Positions 33,667 to 42,025 of a DNA stretch of 64,000 nt are shown here, piece by piece (position 1 is the stretch's first letter; every line of letters starts with the position of its first letter). The stretch lies in assembly GCA_023435745.1 (NCBI GenBank), contig JAEZMD010000018.1, forward strand, positions 434,001 through 498,000. Direction: 5' to 3'. The position numbers and the translations under genes were made by a program. The notes under the pieces are model-generated. The model worked only from the letters and a program-made list of their open reading frames with translations. It was not told the origin of the DNA and ran no database searches. This DNA is from Bacillota bacterium (GTDB lineage Bacteria; Bacillota; Clostridia; Acetivibrionales; DTU013).

Positions 33667-35496
33667 ATGTGTGGAATCGTTGGTTATATAGGTGAAAAGA
33701 AGGCTGCCCCAATATTGGTCAATGGACTTAAAAAGCTGGAATACAGGGGCTATGACTCGGCAGGTGTCGCGCTGATTGAGGACGACAGGCTTTCCGTGGT
33801 GAAATGCAAGGGAAGGCTGGCAGCGCTGGAAGAAAAACTCGGCGGCGAGACCATAGGAGGAAATATTGGGATTGGTCACACCAGATGGGCAACCCACGGC
33901 GAGCCCAACGACGTTAATTCGCATCCGCATCTGAGCAATTCCGGAAAGATCGCGGTAGTTCACAACGGAATTATTGAAAATTATATTAAGCTTAAAAAGT
34001 TCCTGACCTTACAGGGGTACGAATTTTTGTCGGATACGGATACGGAGATTGTCGCACAGCTTGTTGATTACTATTACAGTCAAAGCGGAGATATTGTGAA
34101 AGCCGTTATGGAATCAATCGACGAATTGGAGGGTTCTTATGCGCTGGGCGTGTTGTGCGCCGATTGCCCCGTAAAATTTATTGCAGCCCGGAAGGACAGT
34201 CCGCTGATCGTTGGTCTGGGCAAGGGTGAGAATTACATTGCCTCCGACATCCCGGCAATCCTCGAGCATACCAGAGATATCTATATTCTGGAGGACAAGG
34301 ACGTTGCGGTACTGAGCAAGGATAATGTAATTATTTATGACAATTACGGCGTAGAGTCTCATAAGGAGATTTTCCATGTGGATTGGGATGTGGAGGCCGC
34401 TGAAAAATCGGGTTTTGAGCATTTCATGATGAAAGAAATGTTTGAGGAGCCCAAGGTGATCAGGGACACTATGAGTCCGAGAATCAGGGATGGAAGAATC
34501 GTATTGGACAACATCAGCATCACTGCGGAATACCTGAAGGGCATTGAAAAAATATTTATAGTAGCCTGCGGAACCGCATTCCATGCAGGAATGGTGGGCA
34601 AATACCTGATAGAAAAGCTGGCACGCATTCCTGTCGAGACAGATCTGGCATCTGAATTCAGATACAGAGATCCGATTCTAAACGACAGGAATCTCGTCAT
34701 CATTATCAGCCAGTCCGGCGAGACCATCGATACGCTGTTTGCGATGAGAGAAGCGAAAAAGAGAGGCGCGAGGGTGTTGTCCATTGTCAATGTCGTGGGC
34801 AGCTCCATTGCAAGAGAATCCGACGACGTGCTTTACACCTGGGCTGGCCCGGAGATCGCCGTTGCATCCACGAAGGCATACAACACGCAGTTGACCGCTT
34901 TGGCGCTGATCGCGCTGGATTTTGCCTGCAAGAGAGGCGCTCTAGAGGAGGCTCAACTAGCCGGTATCCTTGAGGGTATGAGTACTCTGCCTGCTGCCGT
35001 TGAAAAGATTCTATTCCACAGAGAAGACATTCAGCGGTTTGCATCCGAGCATTACAATGCCAAAAGCATTTTCTTCATAGGCAGGGGCTTGGATTATGCA
35101 CTTTCCATGGAGGGCTCCCTGAAGCTGAAGGAGATCTCTTACATCCATTCGGAGGCCTATGCGGGTGGCGAGCTAAAGCATGGAACCATCGCCCTGATCG
35201 AAGAGGGCACGCTGGTTGTCTGCCCCATGACACAAGATAACTTATATGAGAAGATGGCCAGTAATATTCGCGAGGTCAAGGCCAGAGGCGCCGTAGTGCT
35301 GGCAATCACCCAGCAAAGAAACGCAGAAGTGGAAAAGCTGGCCGACATGGTAGTCTTCATCCCCGACATCCACCCGCTGCTTGCTCCGATCGCGGCTATC
35401 ACCACAATGCAGCTTTTCGCTTACTATATGGCCGTGCTCAAGGGCTGCGATGTGGATAAGCCCAGGAACCTTGCGAAGAGCGTAACGGTGGAGTAG
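33667..35496 (+). CDS. glmS: Glutamine--fructose-6-phosphate aminotransferase (isomerizing)
   Basis: 609 aa, full length. It makes glucosamine-6-phosphate from fructose-6-phosphate and glutamine, the first step of amino-sugar synthesis. The N-terminal glutamine amidotransferase domain starts MCGIVGYIG with the catalytic Cys2, and HTRWATHGEPN follows. Two SIS sugar-isomerase domains span about 290-430 and 460-600 (FIVACGTAFHAG, ISQSGETIDTLFAM, FFIGRGLDYALSMEGSLKLK). The C-terminus DKPRNLAKSVTVE is intact and typical. ATG follows AAAGGAGAATCTAT. Expression is under the ribozyme at 33295. Confidence 0.97.
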   Translation: MCGIVGYIGEKKAAPILVNGLKKLEYRGYDSAGVALIEDDRLSVVKCKGRLAALEEKLGGETIGGNIGIGHTRWATHGEPNDVNSHPHLSNSGKIAVVHNGIIENYIKLKKFLTLQGYEFLSDTDTEIVAQLVDYYYSQSGDIVKAVMESIDELEGSYALGVLCADCPVKFIAARKDSPLIVGLGKGENYIASDIPAILEHTRDIYILEDKDVAVLSKDNVIIYDNYGVESHKEIFHVDWDVEAAEKSGFEHFMMKEMFEEPKVIRDTMSPRIRDGRIVLDNISITAEYLKGIEKIFIVACGTAFHAGMVGKYLIEKLARIPVETDLASEFRYRDPILNDRNLVIIISQSGETIDTLFAMREAKKRGARVLSIVNVVGSSIARESDDVLYTWAGPEIAVASTKAYNTQLTALALIALDFACKRGALEEAQLAGILEGMSTLPAAVEKILFHREDIQRFASEHYNAKSIFFIGRGLDYALSMEGSLKLKEISYIHSEAYAGGELKHGTIALIEEGTLVVCPMTQDNLYEKMASNIREVKARGAVVLAITQQRNAEVEKLADMVVFIPDIHPLLAPIAAITTMQLFAYYMAVLKGCDVDKPRNLAKSVTVE

Positions 35497-35593
35497 GGGA
35501 CGCGGGGGGGAATAGTGTAAGGCTTCCGGAGGAAAGAAATGTTCGGTGATAATAAAGATGTTCTCTACATGAGATATTCCCTACAAGACTTTA

Positions 35594-35630
35594 CTTTATA
35601 TCGTAATTATGATAAATTTATGATATAAAG
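35594..35630 (+). promoter_or_regulatory. Candidate antitoxin operator (inverted repeat)
   Basis: CTTTATATC (35594-35602) and GATATAAAG (35622-35630) are perfect inverted repeats 19 bases apart, just ahead of the antitoxin ribosome site AGGAGGG. Phd/YefM antitoxins normally repress their own operon through such a site. Confidence 0.55.
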
Positions 35631-35647
35631 AGCAGGAGGGATATATT

Positions 35648-35935
35648 ATGCCACAGATTAGACCCGTTTCAGATTTGCGTAATAATTTTGCTGAAATATC
35701 TCGTATCGTTCATGACGTGGGCGAGCCAGTTTTCCTGACTAAAAATGGCTATGGTGATATGGTTGTTATGAGTGTCGAGCAATATGAGGAATTCAGACAG
35801 GAACGCCGGATAAATGCTGCATTACGGGAATCTGATAAGGAAGCCAGGGAAAATTCTGCCCGCTATGACTTCGAAGAGGTTTCCTCGAAGCTCCGTAAAA
35901 AACTGGTTGCCAAGTTGGAGGGAACAGATGCATAG
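35648..35935 (+). CDS. Phd/YefM-family antitoxin
   Basis: 95 aa. The N-terminal Phd fold is clear: IRPVSDLRNNFAEISRIV, then EPVFLTKNGYGDMVVMSVEQ and YEEFRQE. The C-terminal about 35 residues would be the toxin-neutralising tail. ATG follows AGGAGGGATATATT. The antitoxin gene is intact and its end overlaps the start of the toxin gene by eight bases, as in working parDE/relBE-type operons, but the toxin is cut short, so this is a half-decayed module. Confidence 0.9.
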   Translation: MPQIRPVSDLRNNFAEISRIVHDVGEPVFLTKNGYGDMVVMSVEQYEEFRQERRINAALRESDKEARENSARYDFEEVSSKLRKKLVAKLEGTDA

Positions 35936-36014
35936 GATAGTCATGCTTCCCTTGGCGGTGCAGGATTTGGAGGATATAGTTGACTACCTTTCACAGTTTT
36001 ATGCCAGAAACTGA
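35928..36014 (+). pseudogene. Truncated RelE/ParE-family toxin
   Basis: 28 codons from ATG 35928, encoding the first strand and helix of a RelE/ParE toxin (MHRIVMLPLAVQDLEDIVDY then LSQFYARN), then TGA. Normal toxins have 90-105 residues, so the fold is missing its core beta-sheet and active residues. The following bases lead into a terminator rather than into more toxin sequence, which suggests deletion of the 3' part. Confidence 0.8.
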
Positions 36015-36025
36015 CTTACTTAACT

Positions 36026-36072
36026 AAAGTGAAGGATATGCATTAAAATGTTGCAAATCCTTCACTTTTTTA
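36026..36072 (+). terminator. Terminator after the toxin remnant
   Basis: AAAGTGAAGGAT and ATCCTTCACTTT pair across a 19-base spacer, ending in TTTTTT. Confidence 0.75.
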
Positions 36073-36142
36073 TAGCGGAAACTTATGTATGTGATTACAT
36101 ATTTTAAGTGAAAAGGTACAGAAGGAAGTCAATGTGGTATAA

Positions 36143-36289
36143 TATGGTCATATTACACAAAATCTGATTGGCAGGAATAAAGTCGCTAATACTCTTGAAG
36201 ATGCCCTGTACTGCATAAGAAATGTAGTAGCTATTGAACTTACCAGAAAGGTGAATAGCCAGCTTGCAAAAGATGGTTATAACATGTAA
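36143..36289 (+). pseudogene. Open 48-codon fragment before the ATP-grasp gene
   Basis: The frame is open from the stop at 36140 to TAA 36287-36289, immediately before the ATG of the ATP-grasp gene (TAAATG). It has no early ATG/GTG/TTG start. The end reads GRNKVANTLEDALYC and then IELTRKVNSQLAKDGYNM, which looks like protein rather than random sequence. I read it as the 3' remnant of a gene once cotranscribed with the ATP-grasp gene. Family not recognised. Confidence 0.35.
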
Positions 36290-37483
36290 ATGAATAACAG
36301 CATGAAAAATAGGTTGATAATCTTGGACAAACCTTATGTATCAGCATATCTGCAGGATACTCTTGTTAAAATGGGTATACCAGTGTTGAATAATTCAAAG
36401 GATGAGGAATTTTTACAAGCAAAGTGCTTAAACATGGTAACCGATAAAGATTCTTTATGCAGTATGGATAAAGAATCACCATTAATTCTGTATTGTAATT
36501 CGGAAAATTCTCTGCATTGGATTAATAGTAACCTTGGCAATACGGAATTACCCGAGAAGATAGATTTATTCAAGGACAAAATAAAGTTTAGAAAACAGAT
36601 AAGTAGTATATACACAACCTTTTTCTTTAAGGAAGTTGAATATGGCAAACTTGCAGAAGTTAATATATCAAAAATCAGGAAGCCCTTTATAATTAAACCC
36701 GCTGTTGGTTTTCTCAGTATGGGAGTCTATAAAGTAAATAATGACAATGAATGGATGAACACTATTAAACAGATTCAAACAGAGATGGAAAAGGTAAAGG
36801 GTATGTTCCCAATTGAAGTCATGGATTCCTCCCATTTCATTATTGAGGAGTGTATCAATGGAGATGAATATGCTATTGATGCTTACTTTAACAGTAGCGG
36901 TAAACCTGTGGTACTAAACATATTTAAGCACTCGTTTTCTTCAGAAAATGATGTAGGTGACAGGCTGTATTATACATCTAAAAAGATTATGAAGCAGTAT
37001 TTGGAACGTTTCCAAGAGATTCTTGCAACTATAGGCAAACTATGTGACCTAAAAAACTTTCCTGTACATATGGAAGTCAGAGTTGATAAAAATGAGATGA
37101 TTGTTCCTATTGAGATAAACCCAATGAGATTTGCGGGCTGGTGTACAACTGATATAGCACATTATGCTTACGGGATTAATGTGTATGAATACTATTTCAA
37201 TCAGAAGGAACCTGACTGGTATTCAATTTTAAAGGAGGATGACAATAGACTATGCTGTCTCATTCTGGCTGATATACCCAAAGATGTTAAACTTGATGAT
37301 ATTCAGGGAGTTAACTATAACGATTTCATTTGTGAATTCGATAACCTGTTTGAGCTTAGGAAAATTGATTATAAAAAGTATCCGTTGTTTGCATTTGTGT
37401 TTGCAAGTGTACCAGACAGCATTAGTGAAATTAACAAGATCCTGTGCAACGATTTAAGAAAGTTTATTGTTTGTAACAACTAA
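36290..37483 (+). CDS. ATP-grasp domain protein
   Basis: 397 aa. After an N-terminal about 100-residue domain the ATP-grasp fold is visible: IRKPFIIKPAVGFLSMGVYK (about 125-145, ATP-binding Lys and loop), FIIEECINGDEYAIDAYF (about 185), and the metal-binding end HMEVRVDKNEMIVPIEINP (about 260-285; E and N are ligands). Such enzymes ligate a carboxylate to an amine or amino acid, often in peptide or natural-product pathways. No lid-domain partner genes survive. The region is AT-rich compared with the core genes. It may be an intact survivor of an eroded cluster. The start could also be ATG 36302; the ribosome site is weak. Confidence 0.75.
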   Translation: MNNSMKNRLIILDKPYVSAYLQDTLVKMGIPVLNNSKDEEFLQAKCLNMVTDKDSLCSMDKESPLILYCNSENSLHWINSNLGNTELPEKIDLFKDKIKFRKQISSIYTTFFFKEVEYGKLAEVNISKIRKPFIIKPAVGFLSMGVYKVNNDNEWMNTIKQIQTEMEKVKGMFPIEVMDSSHFIIEECINGDEYAIDAYFNSSGKPVVLNIFKHSFSSENDVGDRLYYTSKKIMKQYLERFQEILATIGKLCDLKNFPVHMEVRVDKNEMIVPIEINPMRFAGWCTTDIAHYAYGINVYEYYFNQKEPDWYSILKEDDNRLCCLILADIPKDVKLDDIQGVNYNDFICEFDNLFELRKIDYKKYPLFAFVFASVPDSISEINKILCNDLRKFIVCNN

Positions 37484-37485
37484 CC

Positions 37486-37881
37486 GTATGGACCTGCAAA
37501 GGCTATTTGGCTTTATTCTGGAATATGTATATTGCTTATAATAACGACCTTGATAATGAGTTGCTTGAGATTTCGAAAAAATATGGTGGCTTTGCAGATT
37601 TTTTATCTGTTGACGGATGTGAAAAAAGAATTGGCTCGATTATAAACGGTATTGAAAACAGTGGGTATTTTAAATCTTCCATTGTTCACCGTGTATTATG
37701 GAATCAATCGTACACTGCCGATGAATATTATGGGTTTGTTCAAACAAGCAACTTTTTTATTCAAAAGTCAGAGGCAGAAAAGCTGAGGGCTTATAGTGAT
37801 ATTAATAAGTTGGCTGATAGACACAGTGGAGTTATCAATCGCCCCTATTTGTGTGTTCTATACCTAGCAACTAAGATATAA
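37486..37881 (+). pseudogene. SAM-dependent methyltransferase, C-terminal remnant
   Basis: About 125-130 codons remain. The sequence ALFWNMYIAYNNDLDNELLE, the SIVHRVLWNQSYTADEYYGF region and the end NRPYLCVLYLATKI match the C-terminal half of class I methyltransferases (NxSYTxxEYxxLLxTYS region and terminal RPYxxVLxxARK). The N-terminal half with the SAM-binding glycine loop is missing and the frame upstream runs into the end of the ATP-grasp gene. No good ribosome site. A TTG at 37507 is the only near start. I read it as 5'-truncated and not functional as a methyltransferase. Confidence 0.65.
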
Positions 37882-37949
37882 TAGTACTATAGGTTAAGGG
37901 GTATTGGAATTACAAAAAAACAAAAAAATTACTAAGGGAGTAATTCAAA

Positions 37950-38315
37950 ATGAATGATATAAAAGAGCAATTATATGAATATATCAAAGCTAGTACTATT
38001 ATTAATACGCACTCTCATCATCTGCCCAATAATACATTTAAAGGGTTTACATTAGATAAGCTATTAATGAATTCCTATGTGAATTGGTGTGGTGTTCCGT
38101 TTGACAGTTCATATGAGAGCCGCTCAAACTACCTGGACAAGGTGCGTCACAAATCTTATTTTATTTGGCTCCAAAAAAGTTCTGACTGAAGTACTGGAAG
38201 AGAAATACGCGATAATTACTTGTCACTTTCAGATGAGAAAGAGATTATTGACAATATGTTATTCCATAATGCAATAAATCTATTTCAGCTTAAAAACCTA
38301 GCAATTTGTCGGTAA
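37950..38315 (+). pseudogene. Amidohydrolase-family N-terminal remnant with frameshift
   Basis: ATG 37950 behind AAGGGAGTAATTCAAA opens 79 codons: STIINTHSHHLPNNTFKGFT has the amidohydrolase strand-1 metal motif (T-H-S-H-H). After LDKVRHKSYFIWLQ the frame shifts; a stop appears at 38187. A coherent tail continues in another frame to 38315 (REIRDNYLSLSDEKEIIDNM). Related proteins have 350 or more residues, so both frameshift and large 3' deletion have occurred. Confidence 0.65.
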
Positions 38316-38419
38316 TTAATACCAATCAATCGAATTACTATACCTCCTTCATAAGCCTTCATAAAAATTATTAAAGAGGCAAAACTATTACTGATAAAAA
38401 TATGAAGGAGGAATTTAAT

Positions 38420-38845
38420 ATGGCTCTTGTACCGTGGAACCCTTTTAGGGATATGGACAATATTGGCAAGGAAATAAACAGCTTCTTTGACTTTCCCTCA
38501 AAGATATTTGGAGGTTTCTCTTCTCCCCGAGTGGATGTGTACCAGACGGAAGACGATGTAATTGTAAAAGCAGAAATACCTGGTGTTTCAAAGGAAGATC
38601 TGAACTTATATATTGATGAGAACACTGTAAGACTTACAGGCCAGACAAAGAGGGAAAACGAATTGAAGGATGAAAATGCTTACAGGACAGAACGGTATTA
38701 CGGCAGCTTTTCGAGGACAATTCCGATGCCTGTCGAGGTAAAGTCCGAGAAGGCAAAAGCAGAGTATAAGGATGGTATCCTTTCAATTAAAGTACCGAAG
38801 GTTGAACCAGCAAAAACAAAGTGTAAAAAAATTGATATTCAGTAG
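38420..38845 (+). CDS. Hsp20/alpha-crystallin small heat-shock protein
   Basis: 141 aa from ATG 38420, eight bases after AAGGAGG; ATG 38402 lies upstream of that site. The N-terminal arm (VPWNPFRDMDNIGKEINSFF) is followed by the alpha-crystallin domain (about 38-130: PRVDVYQTEDDVIVKAEIPG, then FSRTIPMPVEVKSEKAKAEY, DGILSIKVPK with the I-x-V-type strand). It is an ATP-independent holdase that forms oligomers and keeps unfolding proteins soluble. No CIRCE element is seen in front, so HrcA control is not indicated. Confidence 0.93.
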   Translation: MALVPWNPFRDMDNIGKEINSFFDFPSKIFGGFSSPRVDVYQTEDDVIVKAEIPGVSKEDLNLYIDENTVRLTGQTKRENELKDENAYRTERYYGSFSRTIPMPVEVKSEKAKAEYKDGILSIKVPKVEPAKTKCKKIDIQ

Positions 38846-38857
38846 AGTTAAATGGAG

Positions 38858-38885
38858 GGCAGTCTGGCAATTTTGTCAGGCTGCC
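38858..38885. terminator. Hairpin between Hsp20 and the minus-strand miniprotein
   Basis: GGCAGTCTGGC and GTCAGGCTGCC pair around ATTTT. No T-run follows, so termination strength is uncertain; it lies between two convergent genes. Confidence 0.5.
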
Positions 38886-38907
38886 TTACGATGCATAAGT
38901 AAAGTTC

Positions 38908-39072
38908 CTATTCGAAAAACGGCAAAATGTATTTCACCAGAAACCACAAGAAACCAAAAAATATTATCACATAAGCGGTATACTTGATAAAAGCTATCGC
39001 AACAGCCGTATAATCAGCTTTCTTTTCAACATGGGTATTTTTATATTCTCCGCCCTTCTCATCTTCCCGCAT
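38908..39072 (-). CDS. 54-aa single-pass membrane protein
   Basis: On the minus strand ATG (39072) follows GGGAGGATCATT, an excellent ribosome site, and runs 54 codons to TAG. The protein has a charged N-terminus (MREDEKGGEYKNTHVEKKAD) and one long hydrophobic helix (AYVIIFFGFLWFLVKYILPF). It is below common ORF length cut-offs. It resembles short conserved clostridial membrane proteins of unknown role. Both coding pattern and ribosome site support it as real. Confidence 0.72.
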   Translation of the reverse strand: MREDEKGGEYKNTHVEKKADYTAVAIAFIKYTAYVIIFFGFLWFLVKYILPFFE

Positions 39073-39174
39073 AATGATCCTCCCGTGCAGCTATAGATAT
39101 AGTATTGCCCGTAGAGCTTTTTTGATGCAAAAAGCAGCACAAGTGTGGGAGGAAAATCAAAATTCGAGCTTTTA

Positions 39175-39202
39175 TTGACATATTATTTTAAATAGATATA
39201 CT
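39175..39202 (+). promoter_or_regulatory. Sigma-A-type promoter of the DUF1848 gene
   Basis: TTGACA at 39175-39180 and TATACT at 39197-39202, 16-base spacer. The rest of 39073-39302 shows no gene. Confidence 0.65.
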
Positions 39203-39302
39203 GTTGTTACAACTAAGAGGCTGCTGATTGCGGCCCTTTATATATGGTTGCATACCTCCTTCTAAATGAAGTGATCGACGAGCAATAACGAGGCATGATA
39301 TT

Positions 39303-40217
39303 ATGATATTAAGCGTTAGCAGAAGGACCGACATACCCGCATATTATTCGGAGTGGTTTATAAACAGGCTGAAAGCTGGTTTTGTTTATATCAGGAATCC
39401 AATGAATAATGCTCAGATAAGCAAAGTTCTGCTTAATACTGATGTTGTAGACTGTATTGTGTTTTGGTCAAAAAATCCTCAGCCTATATTAGGAAAACTG
39501 GATATAATAGACAGCATGGGATACAAGTATTATTTCCAATTCACAATAACTCCGTACGATAAAGACATTGAGACCGCACTGGTTAACAAAAGGCGGATTT
39601 TAGATACATTTATAAGGTTAAGTGACAGGATCGGAAGACAAAAGGTAATCTGGCGATATGATCCTATAATAATAAACGATCAATTTCCCATTGAGTTTCA
39701 TATTGATTCATTCAATAAGCTAACAAATAAGCTTTCCGGATATACTGATGAATGCATTATTAGCTTCGCTGACCAGTACAGAAAAACTAATAAATACAAT
39801 ATTATTCGCGAAATTACTGAAACTGAAATGAATAAGATTGCTGAAGGATTCTCAGAAATTGCGGCGCAGAGGGGTATTACAATAAAAACATGCGCAGAAA
39901 AAATTGATTTGAGCAAATACAATATCCAACACTCTTCCTGCATTGACCGTGATAAGATCGAGAGTATTATTGATGCCCGTTTGAAGGATAAAGTAAAGAG
40001 AGATGGCCAGCGTAATGACTGCGGGTGCATTGAATGTATAGATATCGGAGCATATAACACCTGCAAAAATGGATGCCTGTACTGTTATGCGACATTCAAC
40101 CTGGGACTGTCGGAGAAGAACTTCAAAATGCACTATCCTGATTCTCCTTTGCTGGTAGGATTGTCTGGTGACGTTAATGTGAGTGAACGAAGGGTAAAAA
40201 GTCTGAAAGAGAAATAA
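39303..40217 (+). CDS. DUF1848 family protein
   Basis: 304 aa. The opening MILSVSRRTDIPAYYSEWF and the segments GFVYIRNPMNNAQISKV, VFWSKNPQPIL and FQFTITPYDKDIE are family signatures. Near the C-terminus (about 238-262) the cysteine set CGCIECIDIG...CKNGCLYCYA ends in a C-x3-C-x2-C-like GCLYCYA, which recalls radical SAM cluster loops and the spore photoproduct lyase fold. The reaction is unknown. It has its own promoter and no operon partner. Confidence 0.85.
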   Translation: MILSVSRRTDIPAYYSEWFINRLKAGFVYIRNPMNNAQISKVLLNTDVVDCIVFWSKNPQPILGKLDIIDSMGYKYYFQFTITPYDKDIETALVNKRRILDTFIRLSDRIGRQKVIWRYDPIIINDQFPIEFHIDSFNKLTNKLSGYTDECIISFADQYRKTNKYNIIREITETEMNKIAEGFSEIAAQRGITIKTCAEKIDLSKYNIQHSSCIDRDKIESIIDARLKDKVKRDGQRNDCGCIECIDIGAYNTCKNGCLYCYATFNLGLSEKNFKMHYPDSPLLVGLSGDVNVSERRVKSLKEK

Positions 40218-40307
40218 AAAGCACAAACAGATGGTACGCCTGGCCTGCTGGTGATAGTTATTTTTTTGATATGGTATTTTATAGGAAGAAATTAGTGATA
40301 GCGGGAG

Positions 40308-41189
40308 TTAAAATGCAATGTAAATATTTAACTTTCCATTGCTGAATTGTGCGCTTATCTTCCCATTCATCTGCTCTGTCAGTGCTTTTGCAATAGAAAG
40401 CCCAAGACCGGTTGAACCTCTGCCATCCTCCACTGTGAAAAACCGATTAAACAATTGGCCAACTTTGATTTCATCAAGCTGTGGTGCGCTGTTCGAAAAA
40501 ACGATTTCACCGCTGTCCAACAATGTGATTTTCAAATCCCCGCCGCTGTATTTAACGGCGTTGTTCAGGATGTTGCCGAAAACACGGGACAGCGCGTCGG
40601 CATTTAGAAACCTCGATATTTTTTGCCCGGTGATATTAATTTGGGGAATGATATTCTTTTCCTTCAGAACCGCATAATACGCGGCAATACTTTCTTCAAG
40701 CGCCTGATTCAACAATACTGGCTTACGGCTTTCATAAAGATTGACCGATGTAACAACTGAATAGGTGAACAGCTCGCCTGTCAGTTGCTTCAATGTATCG
40801 ATGCGGTTTGTTATAATGCCGAGATAATGCCTGACCGTATCTGACGTATCTTCTCTGCGGAGCAATTCCATATACCCGCAAATTGCGGTGAGCGGCGTTC
40901 GCAGGTCGTGGGAAATATTCGTTATGGCTTCCTTTAATTCCAGATCACCGCTTTGAAGCCGTCTACGCTCCTTTCGGAGCAGGCGTAGCTGGGTATTCAA
41001 GTCTGCGGCGAGCCGCTTCATATGACGGTCGCCGCAGGAAATTGTAATCAGGGTGTTGGTGTCGGTGTCAAGTCTGGCTCCAAGCTCCGCACGGATTTCA
41101 TCAGCTGCCCTGTGAAGCAGCACGACTTTAATAACCAGCACGGCAATGACGAGCACCAAAAACGCACATAAAACGTAAGGCCAGAACAT
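40308..41189 (-). CDS. Sensor histidine kinase of an ABC-linked two-component system
   Basis: 293 aa. One N-terminal membrane helix (YVLCAFLVLVIAVLVIKVVL) with almost no outside loop, so it probably does not bind a ligand by itself. HisKA motif is ITNISHDLRTPLTAICGYME (phospho-His about 94). HATPase_c motifs are FGNILNNAVKYSG (N-box, about 213), and GRGSTGLGLSIAKAL (G-box). Last gene of the minus-strand operon regulator-ATPase-permease-kinase. In comparable antimicrobial-peptide systems the kinase is told what to do by the transporter. Confidence 0.9.
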   Translation of the reverse strand: MFWPYVLCAFLVLVIAVLVIKVVLLHRAADEIRAELGARLDTDTNTLITISCGDRHMKRLAADLNTQLRLLRKERRRLQSGDLELKEAITNISHDLRTPLTAICGYMELLRREDTSDTVRHYLGIITNRIDTLKQLTGELFTYSVVTSVNLYESRKPVLLNQALEESIAAYYAVLKEKNIIPQINITGQKISRFLNADALSRVFGNILNNAVKYSGGDLKITLLDSGEIVFSNSAPQLDEIKVGQLFNRFFTVEDGRGSTGLGLSIAKALTEQMNGKISAQFSNGKLNIYIAF

Positions 41190-41200
41190 GATAACCCTCC

Positions 41201-42025
41201 TTACTTAAGGTCCTTCTTACGGAAGCGGAACAATCCGCAACCCGTCGAAACAAGTATAATGAGCAGCGAGTACAGCGGCATTTGCCACAAATGCGGCGTT
41301 GACTGTGTTGAAATCTCAATGGCCTGACCTGTCGGCAAGAAGTCGAGAAAAAAATGATAAATCTCACGTTTCATCCCGGTCAGGAATTGTGGGTTTTCTA
41401 TCTGCCCCGGTGTAGGCTCAACACTGCCCAGAGAATCCGTAAACACATAGTTGTTGTAGAACTGCGGAGCCTCTAGCCTTGCGTTGATCATTGCTGCAAG
41501 AACAAACAGCGAGACAATGACAAGAATACAGATAACGGCGGCGAACGCCTTGTTCTGGTTTAACATACACAGCAGTGTAAACAGCGCGGTGCAGGCTATA
41601 ACCATCATGAAGGCAACGAGAATGAGGATGACCACCGCTCCCATATTCGTCTCGGAAAGTCCAAGCAGCAACAGTCCGAAAGAAGCGACGGCGGCAAGAT
41701 AGGAAAGACACATAATGATTCCTGCCGCCGAGCAGGTAATGAAATTGGACAGATAGACAGCGTTTCTTGAATGACCAACGATCAGCTTGTTGCGGATCGT
41801 TCCATCGCTGTACTCTGTGCCGATAAAAAGACTGCAAAACGCGGCGGAAACAATGCAGATAAGCACTGGAAAAATTAACATCAGTTGATCCGCAGTCGCA
41901 GCAGGGTCATTTATGAGCTTCATAATAACGCCAAATATTCCTGCGGAAAACATGAACGCCATTCCGAACCAGAATATCTTGTCCTTCATCAAACGGGCAA
42001 AATTTGCCTTCAGCAGCTTATTCAT
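41201..42025 (-). CDS. ABC transporter permease of the peptide-resistance/immunity type
   Basis: 274 aa from ATG 42025, seven bases after GGAGG; it overlaps the ATPase gene by eight bases. Six hydrophobic segments: about 15-38, 55-80 (LMLIFPVLICIVSAAFCSLF), 97-125, 133-158, 168-190 and 245-268. The YSDGTIRNKLIVGHSRNAVY loop is typical of ABC-2 permeases such as those in lantibiotic immunity or bacitracin-type transporters. The substrate is not known. The kinase gene follows 11 bases on. Confidence 0.85.
   Translation of the reverse strand: MNKLLKANFARLMKDKIFWFGMAFMFSAGIFGVIMKLINDPAATADQLMLIFPVLICIVSAAFCSLFIGTEYSDGTIRNKLIVGHSRNAVYLSNFITCSAAGIIMCLSYLAAVASFGLLLLGLSETNMGAVVILILVAFMMVIACTALFTLLCMLNQNKAFAAVICILVIVSLFVLAAMINARLEAPQFYNNYVFTDSLGSVEPTPGQIENPQFLTGMKREIYHFFLDFLPTGQAIEISTQSTPHLWQMPLYSLLIILVSTGCGLFRFRKKDLK

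Noticed and set aside
38089..38277. 62-codon ORF in the amidohydrolase remnant
   Set aside because: It is a shifted frame of the same broken gene; coherent residues are split between frames.
38316..38419. CIRCE or other heat-shock operator before Hsp20
   Set aside because: No TTAGCACTC-N9-GAGTGCTAA or close variant could be found.
39233..39262. Minus-strand ORF of 21 codons after AAGGAGGT near 39257
   Set aside because: The ATG overlaps the ribosome site directly with no spacing, and the peptide has no clear pattern.
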